Source of the DNA: CAVSRC01 sp963830205
GTDB taxonomy: Bacteria > Pseudomonadota > Alphaproteobacteria > Rhizobiales > Kaistiaceae
Direction of reading: 5' to 3'
Length of the DNA stretch: 64,000 nucleotides
Assembly (NCBI GenBank): GCA_963830205.1
Contig: CAWHLP010000010.1
Coordinates: 93,190-157,189 of the forward strand
The number at the start of each line of letters is the position of its first letter. The first letter of the stretch is position 1. The notes beneath the pieces were generated by a model that was not told where the DNA came from, did not search any database, and saw nothing but the letters and a program-made list of their open reading frames with translations. Of this stretch, positions 18,246 to 26,663 are shown piece after piece. Both the position numbers and the translations under genes were made by a program.

Positions 18246-20087
18246 ATGTCCGAGATCAAGGCCGAGACGATGGCGCCGGGCGGCGCGACCGATGGTGTTG
18301 GATCCGCCGGACCCGATGACAACGGCGCCGGGCCAGGCGAGGTTCCTCCGCGAGGCGATGGTGCTGCGCCGGAGAATGGCGCCGCTGTAGATGATGGCGT
18401 CGACCGCGCGAGCGAGGCGACAGCGGCCTTGGCTGACACCCGCGCCCCGACAGCACCCGATCCGCAGGTTGCCCCTTCGCCCGAGGCTGCACCGGAACCG
18501 AACGCAATCGCAGCGGTGGAGGAGTCTGTCGCAACGCCGCCTCCGCCCTCGTCCAGCGAGGTGGAGCTCAAGCTGCTGGTCGATGCCGACCGGCTGGCTG
18601 ACTTCGACGAGGCGCCCGCCATTGCGGCTCATGCGCGCAACAAGGGCGCGCGCAAGCATCTGAAGGCCGTCTATTACGACACGGCCGAGCGGCTGTTGCA
18701 GAAGAACGGGCTCAGCCTCAGGGTGCGGCAGAGCGGCCAGCGCTTCGTGCAGACCGTGAAGGCGGAACAGGGCGACGATCCGCTCCGGCGCGGCGAGTGG
18801 GAGGCAAGCGTCTTGTCCCTCGTCCCCGATGTCGGCCTGGCGATGCCCTTCGTCCCGGCGAAGCTCCGCGTCGAGCTGGCAAGCCAGCCGCTGCAACCGA
18901 TCTTCATCTCCGACATTCGCCGCCACCAGCGCATGGTCGATCTGCCGTCCGGCACCGTCGAGGTCGCTTTCGATCGCGGCGTCCTCAAGGCCGGCGACCG
19001 CTCGCTGCCGGTGAGCGAGATCGAGCTTGAGCTCAAGCAGGGCAGCCCGTCGGCGGTCTATGAGCTGGCGCTTGCGCTCGCCGAGCACGGGCCGGTGCGC
19101 CCGTCGATCCGCAGCAAGGCGGCGCGCGGCTTCGACCTCGCCGCCGACGCGCCGCCGCCGGCGAAGGGGCCGCGCAAGCACGACGTCGACCCGTCGCTGC
19201 CGCTCGACGATGCCTTCGCCGCGATCCTGGCATCCTGCCTGCGCGACCTGTTGGTGGCGACACCGGCGGCCGAGGACGGTCGCGATCCGGAGGGCGTCCA
19301 TCAGGTGCGCGTCGCCTTGCGCCGGCTGCGCTCGGCGCTGGATTCAATGGCAACCGTGGTGCCGTCGGTCGCGCTCGACGGGCTGAGGTCGGATGCGCAA
19401 TGGCTGGCGGCGACGCTGTCCGCCGCGCGCACCTGGGACATCTTCCAGGACGCGACATTGCCGGCCGTGGCGCAGAGCTGCCCCGCGGTCGCCGGCTTCG
19501 ACGTGCTGGAGCGGGGCGCGGAGGAGCGCCGGCGCGACGCCTATGGCGATGTGCGCCTGGCGCTCGCCGATACGCGCAGCACGCGGCTGGTGATCCGGCT
19601 GGGCGGCTGGATCGAGACGCGCGGCTGGCGCAGCGAGGCCGCCGCGGAGAGCCTGCCCGCGCTGGCGGAGCCCGCCTTCAGCTTTGCCCGGCGCGTGCTG
19701 TCGCTGCATCACGCCAAGGTGCTGAAGCGCGGCCGCCACTTCAAATCGCTGACCGCGCCGGAGCGCCACAAGCTGCGCCTGGCTGTGAAGAAGCTGCGCT
19801 ACGTGGCTGATTTCCTGCTGCCGCTGTGCACCGATGCCAAGTCGGCCAGGCAGTTCAGCGCCCGGCTTGCCGGGTTGCAGGACGAGCTCGGTGCCTTCAA
19901 CGACATGGCGACGACCGGATCGCTGCTCGCCAACCTGGTGGCGGCGTCGGCCGAGGTCGGCGCGGCAGCCGCCGCGATCGCCGGCTGGCAGGCCCACGCC
20001 ATGGTCGGCGCCGAGGCCCGCTTGCGCGATGCCTGGCGGGATTTCGCCAAAACCAGGCCGCCGTGGGCGCCACCCGGCTTGGCGTAG
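18246..20087 (+). CDS. CYTH-CHAD domain protein
   Basis: 613 residues. An Ala/Pro-rich acidic N-terminal tail of ~98 residues is probably disordered. A CYTH domain follows (SSEVELKLLVDADRLADF, with the ExExK-type start, then tunnel-lining charged strands to about residue 300). The CHAD domain has its conserved histidine-basic helices GVHQVRVALRRLRSAL and ERHKLRLAVKKLRYVADF. CYTH domains hydrolyse or bind triphosphates, and CHAD domains bind polyphosphate granules. The combination suggests an inorganic-triphosphate or polyphosphate-associated enzyme in the cytoplasm. It appears monocistronic. The long acidic tail is longer than usual for the family. Confidence 0.9.
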   Translation: MSEIKAETMAPGGATDGVGSAGPDDNGAGPGEVPPRGDGAAPENGAAVDDGVDRASEATAALADTRAPTAPDPQVAPSPEAAPEPNAIAAVEESVATPPPPSSSEVELKLLVDADRLADFDEAPAIAAHARNKGARKHLKAVYYDTAERLLQKNGLSLRVRQSGQRFVQTVKAEQGDDPLRRGEWEASVLSLVPDVGLAMPFVPAKLRVELASQPLQPIFISDIRRHQRMVDLPSGTVEVAFDRGVLKAGDRSLPVSEIELELKQGSPSAVYELALALAEHGPVRPSIRSKAARGFDLAADAPPPAKGPRKHDVDPSLPLDDAFAAILASCLRDLLVATPAAEDGRDPEGVHQVRVALRRLRSALDSMATVVPSVALDGLRSDAQWLAATLSAARTWDIFQDATLPAVAQSCPAVAGFDVLERGAEERRRDAYGDVRLALADTRSTRLVIRLGGWIETRGWRSEAAAESLPALAEPAFSFARRVLSLHHAKVLKRGRHFKSLTAPERHKLRLAVKKLRYVADFLLPLCTDAKSARQFSARLAGLQDELGAFNDMATTGSLLANLVAASAEVGAAAAAIAGWQAHAMVGAEARLRDAWRDFAKTRPPWAPPGLA

Positions 20088-20106
20088 GCAGTTATTTCAT
20101 CCGCCT

Positions 20107-20120
20107 TTGATCTGCATCAT
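20107..20120 (+). promoter_or_regulatory. FNR/FixK-type box upstream of feoAB
   Basis: TTGATCTGCATCAT matches the FNR consensus TTGATNNNNATCAA at all but the last base. It lies 94 bp before the feoA ATG. FNR activation of feoAB under low oxygen is established in Escherichia coli. A second box precedes ubiT at 24128. Confidence 0.6.
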
Positions 20121-20213
20121 ATGAGTTGGAATTGTTCTTGGGTTATCGAGAATGAAAAGCGTTCGCAAATTCACCGCGATGGCCTAAATAGAACCCAGGT
20201 CCAACTCGGACGG

Positions 20214-20510
20214 ATGACAGCCATGAGTTTCGCCCCTGACGCACTGGAGGAGCTGCCGCCCCACTTCCCGCTGGGCCTGGCGCGGCGCGGATTCCGCGGC
20301 CAGATCTGCACGATCAGCGTGAGCGACGAGACATCCGGCCTGCCGACGGCGGAACTCGAGCGGCGGCTGATCGAGCTCGGCTTCACCGAGGGCGCCGCCG
20401 TCGAAATCCTGCATGAGGGGATCATCGGCCGCGACCCGATTGCGGTGCGCGTCAACAACGCCACGGTGGCGCTGCGCCGCCGCGAGGCAATGGCGATCTT
20501 CGTGAGCTGA
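20214..20510 (+). CDS. feoA: Ferrous iron transport protein FeoA
   Basis: 98-residue SH3-like cytoplasmic partner of FeoB. The start is taken at ATG 20214 (MTAMSFAPDALEEL); a second ATG at 20223 is equally possible. The core reads GFRGQICTISVSDE, LERRLIELGFTEGAAVEILHEG and PIAVRVNNATVALRRREAMAI, the classic FeoA profile ending in the strand that aligns with DtxR-type SH3 domains. feoB starts 22 bp downstream. It assists Fe2+ uptake, mainly at low oxygen. Confidence 0.93.
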   Translation: MTAMSFAPDALEELPPHFPLGLARRGFRGQICTISVSDETSGLPTAELERRLIELGFTEGAAVEILHEGIIGRDPIAVRVNNATVALRRREAMAIFVS

Positions 20511-20532
20511 GCGGGCTCGGATCCTCCCCCAG

Positions 20533-22413
20533 ATGGATAATGTCGTGGCCGGTGCCCATCATCTTGCGCTGGTCGGCACGCCGAATAGTGGCAAGACCGC
20601 CCTGTTCAATGCGCTGACCGGCAGCCGGCAGAAGGTCGCGAACTATCCCGGCGTCACGGTCGAGCGCAAGACCGGCGCTCTGCTGACGCCGTCGGGACAC
20701 AGCTTCACGATCGTCGACCTGCCCGGCACCTATTCGCTGAGGGCGCGCAGCCCCGACGAAGAGGTGACGCGCGACGTGGTGCTCGGCCGCTTCGCCACGG
20801 AAACCCAGCCCGATGCCCTGCTCTGCGTCGCCGATGCCACCAATCTCAGGCTTGCCCTCAGGCTGACGCTCGAACTCAAGCGCCTGGGCCGGCCGGTGCT
20901 GGTCGTGCTCAACATGATCGACATCGCACGCCGGCGCGGCATCGAGATCGACATCGACCGGCTGTCGGCCGAACTGGGCACGCCGGTGACCACGTCGGCG
21001 GCGGTGCGCCGCGGCGGCACCGAGGAGCTGATCCGCCGGCTCGATGACCTGGCCGTCGCCGCGCCCGCTGCGGACCTGGTGGCCGACTGGGCACCGCCGA
21101 GCGCGCACGACCTGCGCGCCGCCCAGCGCGAGGCCGACCGCATCATTCAGCTCGTGGTGCGCATGCCGCCCAAGCCGGACACGCTGACAACCCGTCTCGA
21201 TGCCGTGCTGCTCCATCCGGTCGCCGGGCTGATCATCCTGCTCGTCATCCTGTTCGTCATGTTCCAGGCGGTGTTCACCTGGGCGCAGCCGCTGATGGAT
21301 GTCATCTCGCAGGGCTTCGATGCGCTCGGCGCCGCCGTCCATCAGGTCATGCCGACCGGCCTGTTGCAGAGCTTCGTCCAGGACGGCGTCATCTCCGGCG
21401 TCGGCAGCGTCGTCGTCTTCCTGCCGCAGATCCTGATCCTGTTCCTGTTCATCCTCCTGCTCGAGGACCTCGGCTACATGGCGCGGGCGGCCTTCCTGAT
21501 GGACCGCATCATGGGCGGCGCCGGCCTGCACGGGCGCGCCTTCATCCCGCTCCTGTCGAGCTTCGCCTGCGCCATTCCCGGCATCATGGCGACCCGCGTC
21601 ATCGACAATCCGCGCGACCGGCTGACCACCATCCTGGTGGCGCCGCTGATGACCTGCTCGGCGCGCATCCCGGTCTATACGCTGATCATCTCGGCCTTCA
21701 TCCCCAACAAGCAGGTGTGGGGCTTCGCCAGCATGCAGGGGCTGGTGATGTTCGGCCTCTATGCCGCCGGCATCGTCAGCGCGCTCGGCGTCTCGGCGCT
21801 GGCCAAGTTCTTCTTCTGGCGCGACGACCCGACACCGCCCTTCATGCTCGAGCTGCCCGACTACAAGCTGCCGCGGCTGCCAAGCGTGCTGCGCGGCCTC
21901 ACCACGCGCGCCAAGATGTTCCTGCAACGGGCGGGCACGACCATCTTCTCGATGACGGTGGTGATCTGGTTCCTGGCCACGTTCCCGCGTCCGCCGGCCG
22001 GCGCGACCGGACCGGCGATCGACTACAGCCTCGCCGCCATCATCGGCCACTTGATCGCGCCACTGCTGGCGCCGATCGGCTTCAACTGGCAGATCAGCGT
22101 CGCGCTGGTGCCCGGCATGGCGGCGCGCGAAGTGGCGGTGGCGGCGCTCGGCACCGTCTATGCCATCCAGGGCGGCGGCGAGACGGCCGCTGAGATCGGC
22201 CACGTGCTCGCCCAGAACTGGAGCCTGGCGACCGCGCTTGCCCTGCTCGTCTGGTACATCTTCGCGCCGCAATGCGCCTCGACGCTGGCCGTCATCAAGC
22301 GCGAGACCGGCGGCTGGAAATGGATGTGGGTGACCTTCGGCTACATGCTGGCGCTGGCCTACATCGCCTCGCTCATCACCTATCAGGTGGCGGTCGCGCT
22401 CGGCGCGGGATAG
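20533..22413 (+). CDS. feoB: Ferrous iron transporter FeoB
   Basis: 626-residue inner-membrane Fe2+ transporter. The N-terminal G domain has G1 GTPNSGKT (residues 15-22), the G2 region NYPGVTVERKTG, G3 DLPGTYSL and G4 NMID. A helical spacer links it to the membrane domain, with two Gate-type halves containing SFACAIPGIMATR and LVPGMAAREVAVAALG. It is somewhat shorter than E. coli FeoB and lacks a FeoC-like gene next to it. With feoA it forms an operon probably switched on by an FNR-type regulator. It is intact. Confidence 0.96.
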   Translation: MDNVVAGAHHLALVGTPNSGKTALFNALTGSRQKVANYPGVTVERKTGALLTPSGHSFTIVDLPGTYSLRARSPDEEVTRDVVLGRFATETQPDALLCVADATNLRLALRLTLELKRLGRPVLVVLNMIDIARRRGIEIDIDRLSAELGTPVTTSAAVRRGGTEELIRRLDDLAVAAPAADLVADWAPPSAHDLRAAQREADRIIQLVVRMPPKPDTLTTRLDAVLLHPVAGLIILLVILFVMFQAVFTWAQPLMDVISQGFDALGAAVHQVMPTGLLQSFVQDGVISGVGSVVVFLPQILILFLFILLLEDLGYMARAAFLMDRIMGGAGLHGRAFIPLLSSFACAIPGIMATRVIDNPRDRLTTILVAPLMTCSARIPVYTLIISAFIPNKQVWGFASMQGLVMFGLYAAGIVSALGVSALAKFFFWRDDPTPPFMLELPDYKLPRLPSVLRGLTTRAKMFLQRAGTTIFSMTVVIWFLATFPRPPAGATGPAIDYSLAAIIGHLIAPLLAPIGFNWQISVALVPGMAAREVAVAALGTVYAIQGGGETAAEIGHVLAQNWSLATALALLVWYIFAPQCASTLAVIKRETGGWKWMWVTFGYMLALAYIASLITYQVAVALGAG

Positions 22414-22448
22414 GCGACGGAGCGCGTTCGGCGAGAGGAGGTGGACAG

Positions 22449-22723
22449 GTGACGACCGCTGCCGACCTCGCGGCGGCCTACCGCGATTACATCGCCTGTC
22501 TCAACAGGCAGGACTGGGATGACCTCGGCCGGTTCGTCCATGCCGAGGTTCACCACAACGGCCGGCCGCTTGGGCTCGACGGCTACCGCGCCATGCTGAA
22601 AGCCGACCACGACCCGATTCCAGATCTCCACTTCCAGATTCAGATCCTGGTCGCCGATCCGCCGCGCATCGCCGCCAGGCTGCGGTTCGACGTCAGGCGG
22701 CGATCGAAGCGCAACTGCGATAA
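22449..22723 (+). pseudogene. Ester cyclase (SnoaL-like) gene with internal deletion
   Basis: From GTG 22449 the sequence encodes VTTAADLAAAYRDYIACLNR, then HAEVHHNGRPLGLDGYRAML and PRIAARLRFD, the first ~80 residues of an NTF2-fold ester cyclase. At about 22690-22697 the reading jumps, in another frame, to AAIEAQLR and TAA (22721-22723), which matches the usual C-terminal end of the same family. About 50 codons in the middle are missing, so the gene has suffered an internal deletion and is not functional. The frame as read runs on into unrelated sequence. Confidence 0.7.
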
Positions 22724-22838
22724 TTCGACGGCGATCGCCGCTGCCCTTCGATGCTCGCCTCACCGGGTGATTGACGCGAACGACGGCCTAGCAAGAGACG
22801 TTGTGCACAGCTGCTCGATGGGCCGTCAAGGTGCAGTG

Positions 22839-23026
22839 ATGGCGACAACAGACACTGAAGGCCAGTCGGTCAGCGCAAACGAGAATGCCCCTCCGCGTTT
22901 GGTTTGTCGGCAGCAATCACCGTCGTCTTCAACGTCCTGCTCGCCTTCATCAAGGACGTGGCGACGCCCGATGTCCCAGCCGGCCGAGAAACGGAATCGA
23001 TCCCATGTGACCGCGAATGGCTCTAG
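22839..23026 (+). pseudogene. Possible small single-helix membrane protein, frame disrupted
   Basis: ATG 22839 opens MATTDTEGQSVSANENAPP. In the neighbouring frame, from about 22893, the sequence gives a hydrophobic helix SAFGLSAAITVVFNVLLAFI, then KDVATPDVPAGRETE and a stop at 23024-23026. Joined across a one-base break, this would be a ~60-residue protein with one membrane segment upstream of the PiT gene. I do not recognise a family with certainty. The rest of the 22724-23075 stretch shows no gene. Confidence 0.35.
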
Positions 23027-23075
23027 AATATTCGCTCGTGCTCGCACTACCTCCAACAAATCCCCAAGCATCCCC

Positions 23076-24026
23076 ATGACCGCTGCCGATGTTCTGCTGG
23101 TCCTCGTCGCCCTGGCTTTCGCCTGGAGCATGGGCGCGCACTACACCGGCGCCTGCATGGGCATGCCGCATGCGACCGGAAGCATTCGCCTCTGGCCGGC
23201 GCTGTTGATCATGGCGCCGCTCACCCTGATCGGTGCTGCGTTGCTCAGTCATCGGGTGCTTGAGAACGTCGGGCACAGTATTCTTGTCGCGGATCGGCTT
23301 GGTACAGCCCCCGCCATCGCGATCATCGGCGCTGCTTTTGTCCTGACAACGTTGTTCACTCAGCGCCGGATACCGACTTCGACGATTCAGATTCTCGTCT
23401 TCTGCGTCGTCGGAGCCGGAGCAGCCCTCGGTCTGGCGATCCAGTGGCAGACGATCCTTCGGCTCGTCGTCCTGTGGGCGTTCGCACCTGTCGTCGCCTG
23501 CGCTCTCGGCTACCTCTTCACCAAAGTATTCGATGCGCTTCCCGGCTTTGCGCAGAGCGGCACCGCCGGCGCGATCGGTCGCGCGCTGGTCGTGGTCGGG
23601 GGCGCCGCCTCGCTGACGATGGGCGCGAACGATGTATCGAACGCGACCGCCGTCTTTCTCACGACAGGCTTCTCGGGTCCGTTTGTTGCGGGACTCGTCG
23701 GCGGCGTCGGCCTTGCGGTCGGTGTGTTGACCTGGGGGCGGCCGCTGCTTGAACGGGTGGCATTCGACATCGTCAGGCTCGATATGCCCATGGCAACCGC
23801 CGCGCAGCTGGTTCAGGCCATCGTCGTTCTGACGGCGGTGTTCTTCGGCTATTTCACCTCGATGAACCAGGCACTTGTTGGAGCGATGGCTGGCGCTGGC
23901 CTGGCTCGCGGGCGCGAGACCATCGACAGGCAGGTGATTTTCGGCATCCTGCGCGGGTGGGTTATCGGGCCCCTCGCTGGCGCTGTCCTTGGGTTCGTTT
24001 TCGCGTCAATTGGCAAGCTTTTCTAG
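23076..24026 (+). CDS. PiT-family inorganic phosphate permease-like protein
   Basis: 316-residue integral membrane protein starting at ATG 23076 (MTAADVLLVLVALAFAWSMG), chosen because the frame upstream is gene debris. About nine hydrophobic segments. The C-terminal half has the PiT signature GANDVSNATAVF. The N-terminal repeat is divergent (GAHYTGACMGMPHATGS), where classic PiT proteins repeat GANDxANA. It likely takes up phosphate (or metal-phosphate) using a cation gradient. The protein is shorter than usual PiT permeases and may be a distinct subfamily. No PhoU-like partner is adjacent. Confidence 0.78.
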   Translation: MTAADVLLVLVALAFAWSMGAHYTGACMGMPHATGSIRLWPALLIMAPLTLIGAALLSHRVLENVGHSILVADRLGTAPAIAIIGAAFVLTTLFTQRRIPTSTIQILVFCVVGAGAALGLAIQWQTILRLVVLWAFAPVVACALGYLFTKVFDALPGFAQSGTAGAIGRALVVVGGAASLTMGANDVSNATAVFLTTGFSGPFVAGLVGGVGLAVGVLTWGRPLLERVAFDIVRLDMPMATAAQLVQAIVVLTAVFFGYFTSMNQALVGAMAGAGLARGRETIDRQVIFGILRGWVIGPLAGAVLGFVFASIGKLF

Positions 24027-24127
24027 CCGACGGGCGCCGGCCCTGGGTGTGTCTCTCGCCGGGGTTGGGGGATTTTGATGCCGGGCACGTCGTCGCAACC
24101 GGCCGGTAATTCCGGCGTCGGCCGCTT

Positions 24128-24141
24128 TTGACTTCGATCAA
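24128..24141 (+). promoter_or_regulatory. FNR/FixK-type box upstream of ubiT
   Basis: TTGACTTCGATCAA carries the conserved arms TTGA-N6-TCAA. It sits 34 bp before the ubiT ATG, where it would activate a promoter from about -41.5 of a start site close to the gene. UbiTUV function in oxygen-independent ubiquinone synthesis, so anaerobic control is expected. Confidence 0.72.
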
Positions 24142-24175
24142 ATCGGTCCGGCAGAGTCGGCCCTAGCCTCACCGC

Positions 24176-24722
24176 ATGCCGACACCCCTCAATGCCGGGT
24201 CTGCTGCCACGCCTTTGCGCCCCCTGCTTGAGGACGTTCGGGCGCTGTTGCTGGGCGCGGTGCCGCTGCCGTTGATCCAGCCGATCCTCGGCCGCATCGC
24301 CACCAACGTCGCGCGCTCGCGGCCGGAGCTGTTCGCCCGCCTCGGCTCGCAATCGGGCAAGCGCTTCCTGATCGATCCCGACCGACCTCCCCTTCGTTCT
24401 GGTGCTCGTCCCCGACCCGCAGCACCCGCAGCTCAAGGCGCATCGGCGCACCGAGAAGCCGGCGCATGATGCGACGATCGCCGGGACGTTCTTCAGCCTG
24501 CTCGACCTGATCGACGGCGAGCTCGACGGCGACGCCCTGTTCTTCACCCGCGACTTGCGTGTCGAGGGCGACACGGAAGCGGTGGTGACGCTCAGGAACG
24601 CGCTCGACGACATGGAGGGGAGCGCCATGGACAGCGTGCTCGGCGCGCTCGGGCCCCTGGCCGGGCCGGCCAATTTCGTGCTGTCGAAGCTGCGTCCGAA
24701 GAAGGTGGTGTCCAATGGCTGA
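24176..24722 (+). CDS. ubiT: UbiT, SCP2-domain factor for O2-independent ubiquinone synthesis, one frame break
   Basis: About 182-residue SCP2-domain lipid-binding accessory protein. MPTPLNAGSAATPLRPLLED starts at 24176 and runs to GKRFLIDP. At about 24379-24388 the frame shifts by one base and continues DLPFVLVLVPDPQHP, KPAHDATIAGTFFSLLDLID and DGDALFFTRDLRVEGDTEAV, all conserved UbiT/SCP2 elements. The stop at 24722 overlaps the ubiU start by 8 bp. The simplest correction is removal of one base in the CCCGACC run. The order T-U-V, the FNR box and the overlaps make the assignment strong despite the break. Confidence 0.85.
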
Positions 24723-25728
24723 CGGCGGGTTCGTGCGCCCCGAGCTGGTCTGCCCGGCGGGAACGCCGGCGGGCCTGAGGACGGCCGTCGATGCCGGCGC
24801 CGACACCGTCTATTGCGGCCTGCAGAACGCCACCAACGCGCGCAACTTCCCCGGCCTCAACTTCACCCCGGCCGAGCTTGAGCAGGCGGTCGTCTACGCC
24901 CACGACCACGGCGCCAAGGTGCTGCTCGCGGTCAACACCTTTCCGCCCGCCGGCCAGTTCGACCTGTGGAAGGATGCCATCAACCTCGCCCCGCGCGTCG
25001 GTGTCGACGCGGTGATCGTCGCCGATATCGGCGTTGCCGACTACGCCGCCTCGACCTACCCCGACCTCCGGCTGCACCTGTCGGTGCAGGGCGGCGCCTC
25101 GTCGCCGGAAGCGATCCGCTTCCACTGCGAGGCCTTCGGCATCAAGCGCGTGGTGCTGCCGCGCCTGCTCACCGTCGCGGAGATCGCCGGCGTCCACAAG
25201 CAGATCCCCTGCGAGATCGAGGCCTTCATCTTCGGCTCGATCGGCATGATGGCGGAGGGCCGTTGCAGCCTGTCGAGCTATGCCACGGGGCTGTCGACCA
25301 ACATGGACGGCGTCTGTTCGCCGGCCGCCGACGTGCACTACGAAGAGGACGAGGACCACACCCTGACGACGCGCCTGGGGGAATTCGTCATCGACCGTTA
25401 CGCCGCCGGCGAGAACGCCGGCTACCCGACGATCTGCAAGGGCCGCTATTTCTGCGGCGCCTCCGATGCCGCGGCCTATGCCTTCGAGGAGCCGGTCAGC
25501 CTCAACCTGTCGGCGCTGCTGCCGGACCTCGCCAAGGCCGGCGTCACCGCGCTCAAGATCGAAGGCCGCCAGCGCAGCCGCGCCTACGTCAAGACGGTCG
25601 TCTCGGCCTTCCGCAAGGCAGTCGATGCCATCATGGAGGGGCGCGATCCGCACCTGGCCGACCTTCTCGCACTGACCGAGGGGCACCGGCAGACGGAAGC
25701 CGCTTATCGGAGCAAGACATGGCGCTAG
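24715..25728 (+). CDS. ubiU: UbiU, peptidase-U32-family Fe-S protein for O2-independent ubiquinone synthesis
   Basis: 337-residue U32-family protein that, with UbiV, performs the oxygen-independent hydroxylation steps of ubiquinone synthesis. MADGGFVRPELVCPAGTPAG starts it. The four cluster cysteines are visible in GRCSLSS, GVCSPA, TICKGRYFCG and the associated region, expected to hold a [4Fe-4S] cluster. RQRSRAYVKTVVSAFRKAVD near the C-terminus is typical. Genes overlap at both ends (ubiT by 8, ubiV by 10), so translation is coupled. It is intact. Confidence 0.93.
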   Translation: MADGGFVRPELVCPAGTPAGLRTAVDAGADTVYCGLQNATNARNFPGLNFTPAELEQAVVYAHDHGAKVLLAVNTFPPAGQFDLWKDAINLAPRVGVDAVIVADIGVADYAASTYPDLRLHLSVQGGASSPEAIRFHCEAFGIKRVVLPRLLTVAEIAGVHKQIPCEIEAFIFGSIGMMAEGRCSLSSYATGLSTNMDGVCSPAADVHYEEDEDHTLTTRLGEFVIDRYAAGENAGYPTICKGRYFCGASDAAAYAFEEPVSLNLSALLPDLAKAGVTALKIEGRQRSRAYVKTVVSAFRKAVDAIMEGRDPHLADLLALTEGHRQTEAAYRSKTWR

Positions 25729-26663
25729 ACGGGGCGGCAGTGACTAGAAGCGCCGCGGAGATCACCCTGGGTCCGGTCCTGTTCAACTGGCAGCCGGAGC
25801 GCTGGCGCGATTTCTATTTCCGCATCGCCGACGAAGCGCCGGTTTCGACCGTCACGCTCGGCGAGGCCATCTGCTCGAAACGGGCGCCGCTGTTCAACGA
25901 GCACTTCGAGGCGGTGGCCGAGCGGCTGGAGGCGGCCGGCAAGACGGTCGTGCTGTCGACGCTGGCCGAAGTGTTCCTCCCGGTCGACCGCAAGCTCATC
26001 AAGGACATCACGTCCCAGGACAAGCGCATGGTCGAGGTCAACGATGCCTCGGCGCTCTACCACCTGGGCAAGCGGCCGCACGCCATCGGCCCGTTCATGA
26101 ACGTCTACAACGAGCGCACCGTCGCCGTGCTGGCGCGCGGCGGCGCCAAGAATTTCTGCCTGCCGGTGGAAATGCCGGCGCGCGCCATCCGCGCCCTCAC
26201 CGACGCAACCCGGAACCTCGGCGTGACCTTCGAGGTGATGGTGTTCGGGCGCATGCCGCTGGCCCTGTCGGCGCGCTGCTACCATGCCCGCGCCCACGGC
26301 CGCACGCGCGACTCCTGCCGTTATGTCTGCGCCGACGATCCCGACGGGATGACGCTGAAGACCCTGGAGGGCCAGCCGTTCCTTGCCGTCAACGGCATCC
26401 AGACGCTGTCCTACGAATGCCTGAGCCTGGCCGGCGAGATGGCGGCGCTGCTGGCGATGGGCGTGTCGCGCTTCCGCCTGTCGCCGCAGACCTGCGACAT
26501 GGTCGCGGTCGCTTCGGTCTACCGCAACCTGCTCGACCACCACATCGCCGCCGGCGAGGCGGCGGCCATGCTCGACGAGATGGCGCTCACCATGCCGTTC
26601 GCCAACGGCTTCTATCATCGCCTGCCCGGCCATCGCTGGGTGGAGCCGGCTCCGTCGCACTAG
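25719..26663 (+). CDS. ubiV: UbiV, peptidase-U32-family partner of UbiU
   Basis: 314-residue partner forming a heterodimer with UbiU. The start ATG 25719 (MALDGAAVTRSAAEITLGPV) overlaps ubiU. Cysteines expected to bind a [4Fe-4S] cluster are seen in EAICSKRAP, SARCYHAR, DSCRYVC and LSYECLSL. FNWQPERWRDFYFRIADEAP near the N-terminus is characteristic. It is the last gene of the ubiTUV operon and converges with the minus-strand transglutaminase gene that ends one base later. It is intact. Confidence 0.93.
   Translation: MALDGAAVTRSAAEITLGPVLFNWQPERWRDFYFRIADEAPVSTVTLGEAICSKRAPLFNEHFEAVAERLEAAGKTVVLSTLAEVFLPVDRKLIKDITSQDKRMVEVNDASALYHLGKRPHAIGPFMNVYNERTVAVLARGGAKNFCLPVEMPARAIRALTDATRNLGVTFEVMVFGRMPLALSARCYHARAHGRTRDSCRYVCADDPDGMTLKTLEGQPFLAVNGIQTLSYECLSLAGEMAALLAMGVSRFRLSPQTCDMVAVASVYRNLLDHHIAAGEAAAMLDEMALTMPFANGFYHRLPGHRWVEPAPSH

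Noticed and set aside
20149..20175. Fur-type iron box between the FNR box and feoA
   Set aside because: GAATG and CGTTC around AAAAG form only an imperfect inverted repeat. It does not match a Fur, RirA or Irr consensus well enough to report.
20452..22272. Long open frame antisense to feoB
   Set aside because: It is a by-product of high GC content. The translation is charged and low-complexity (Arg, His, Asp, Gln), has no recognisable domain and fully overlaps a clear gene.
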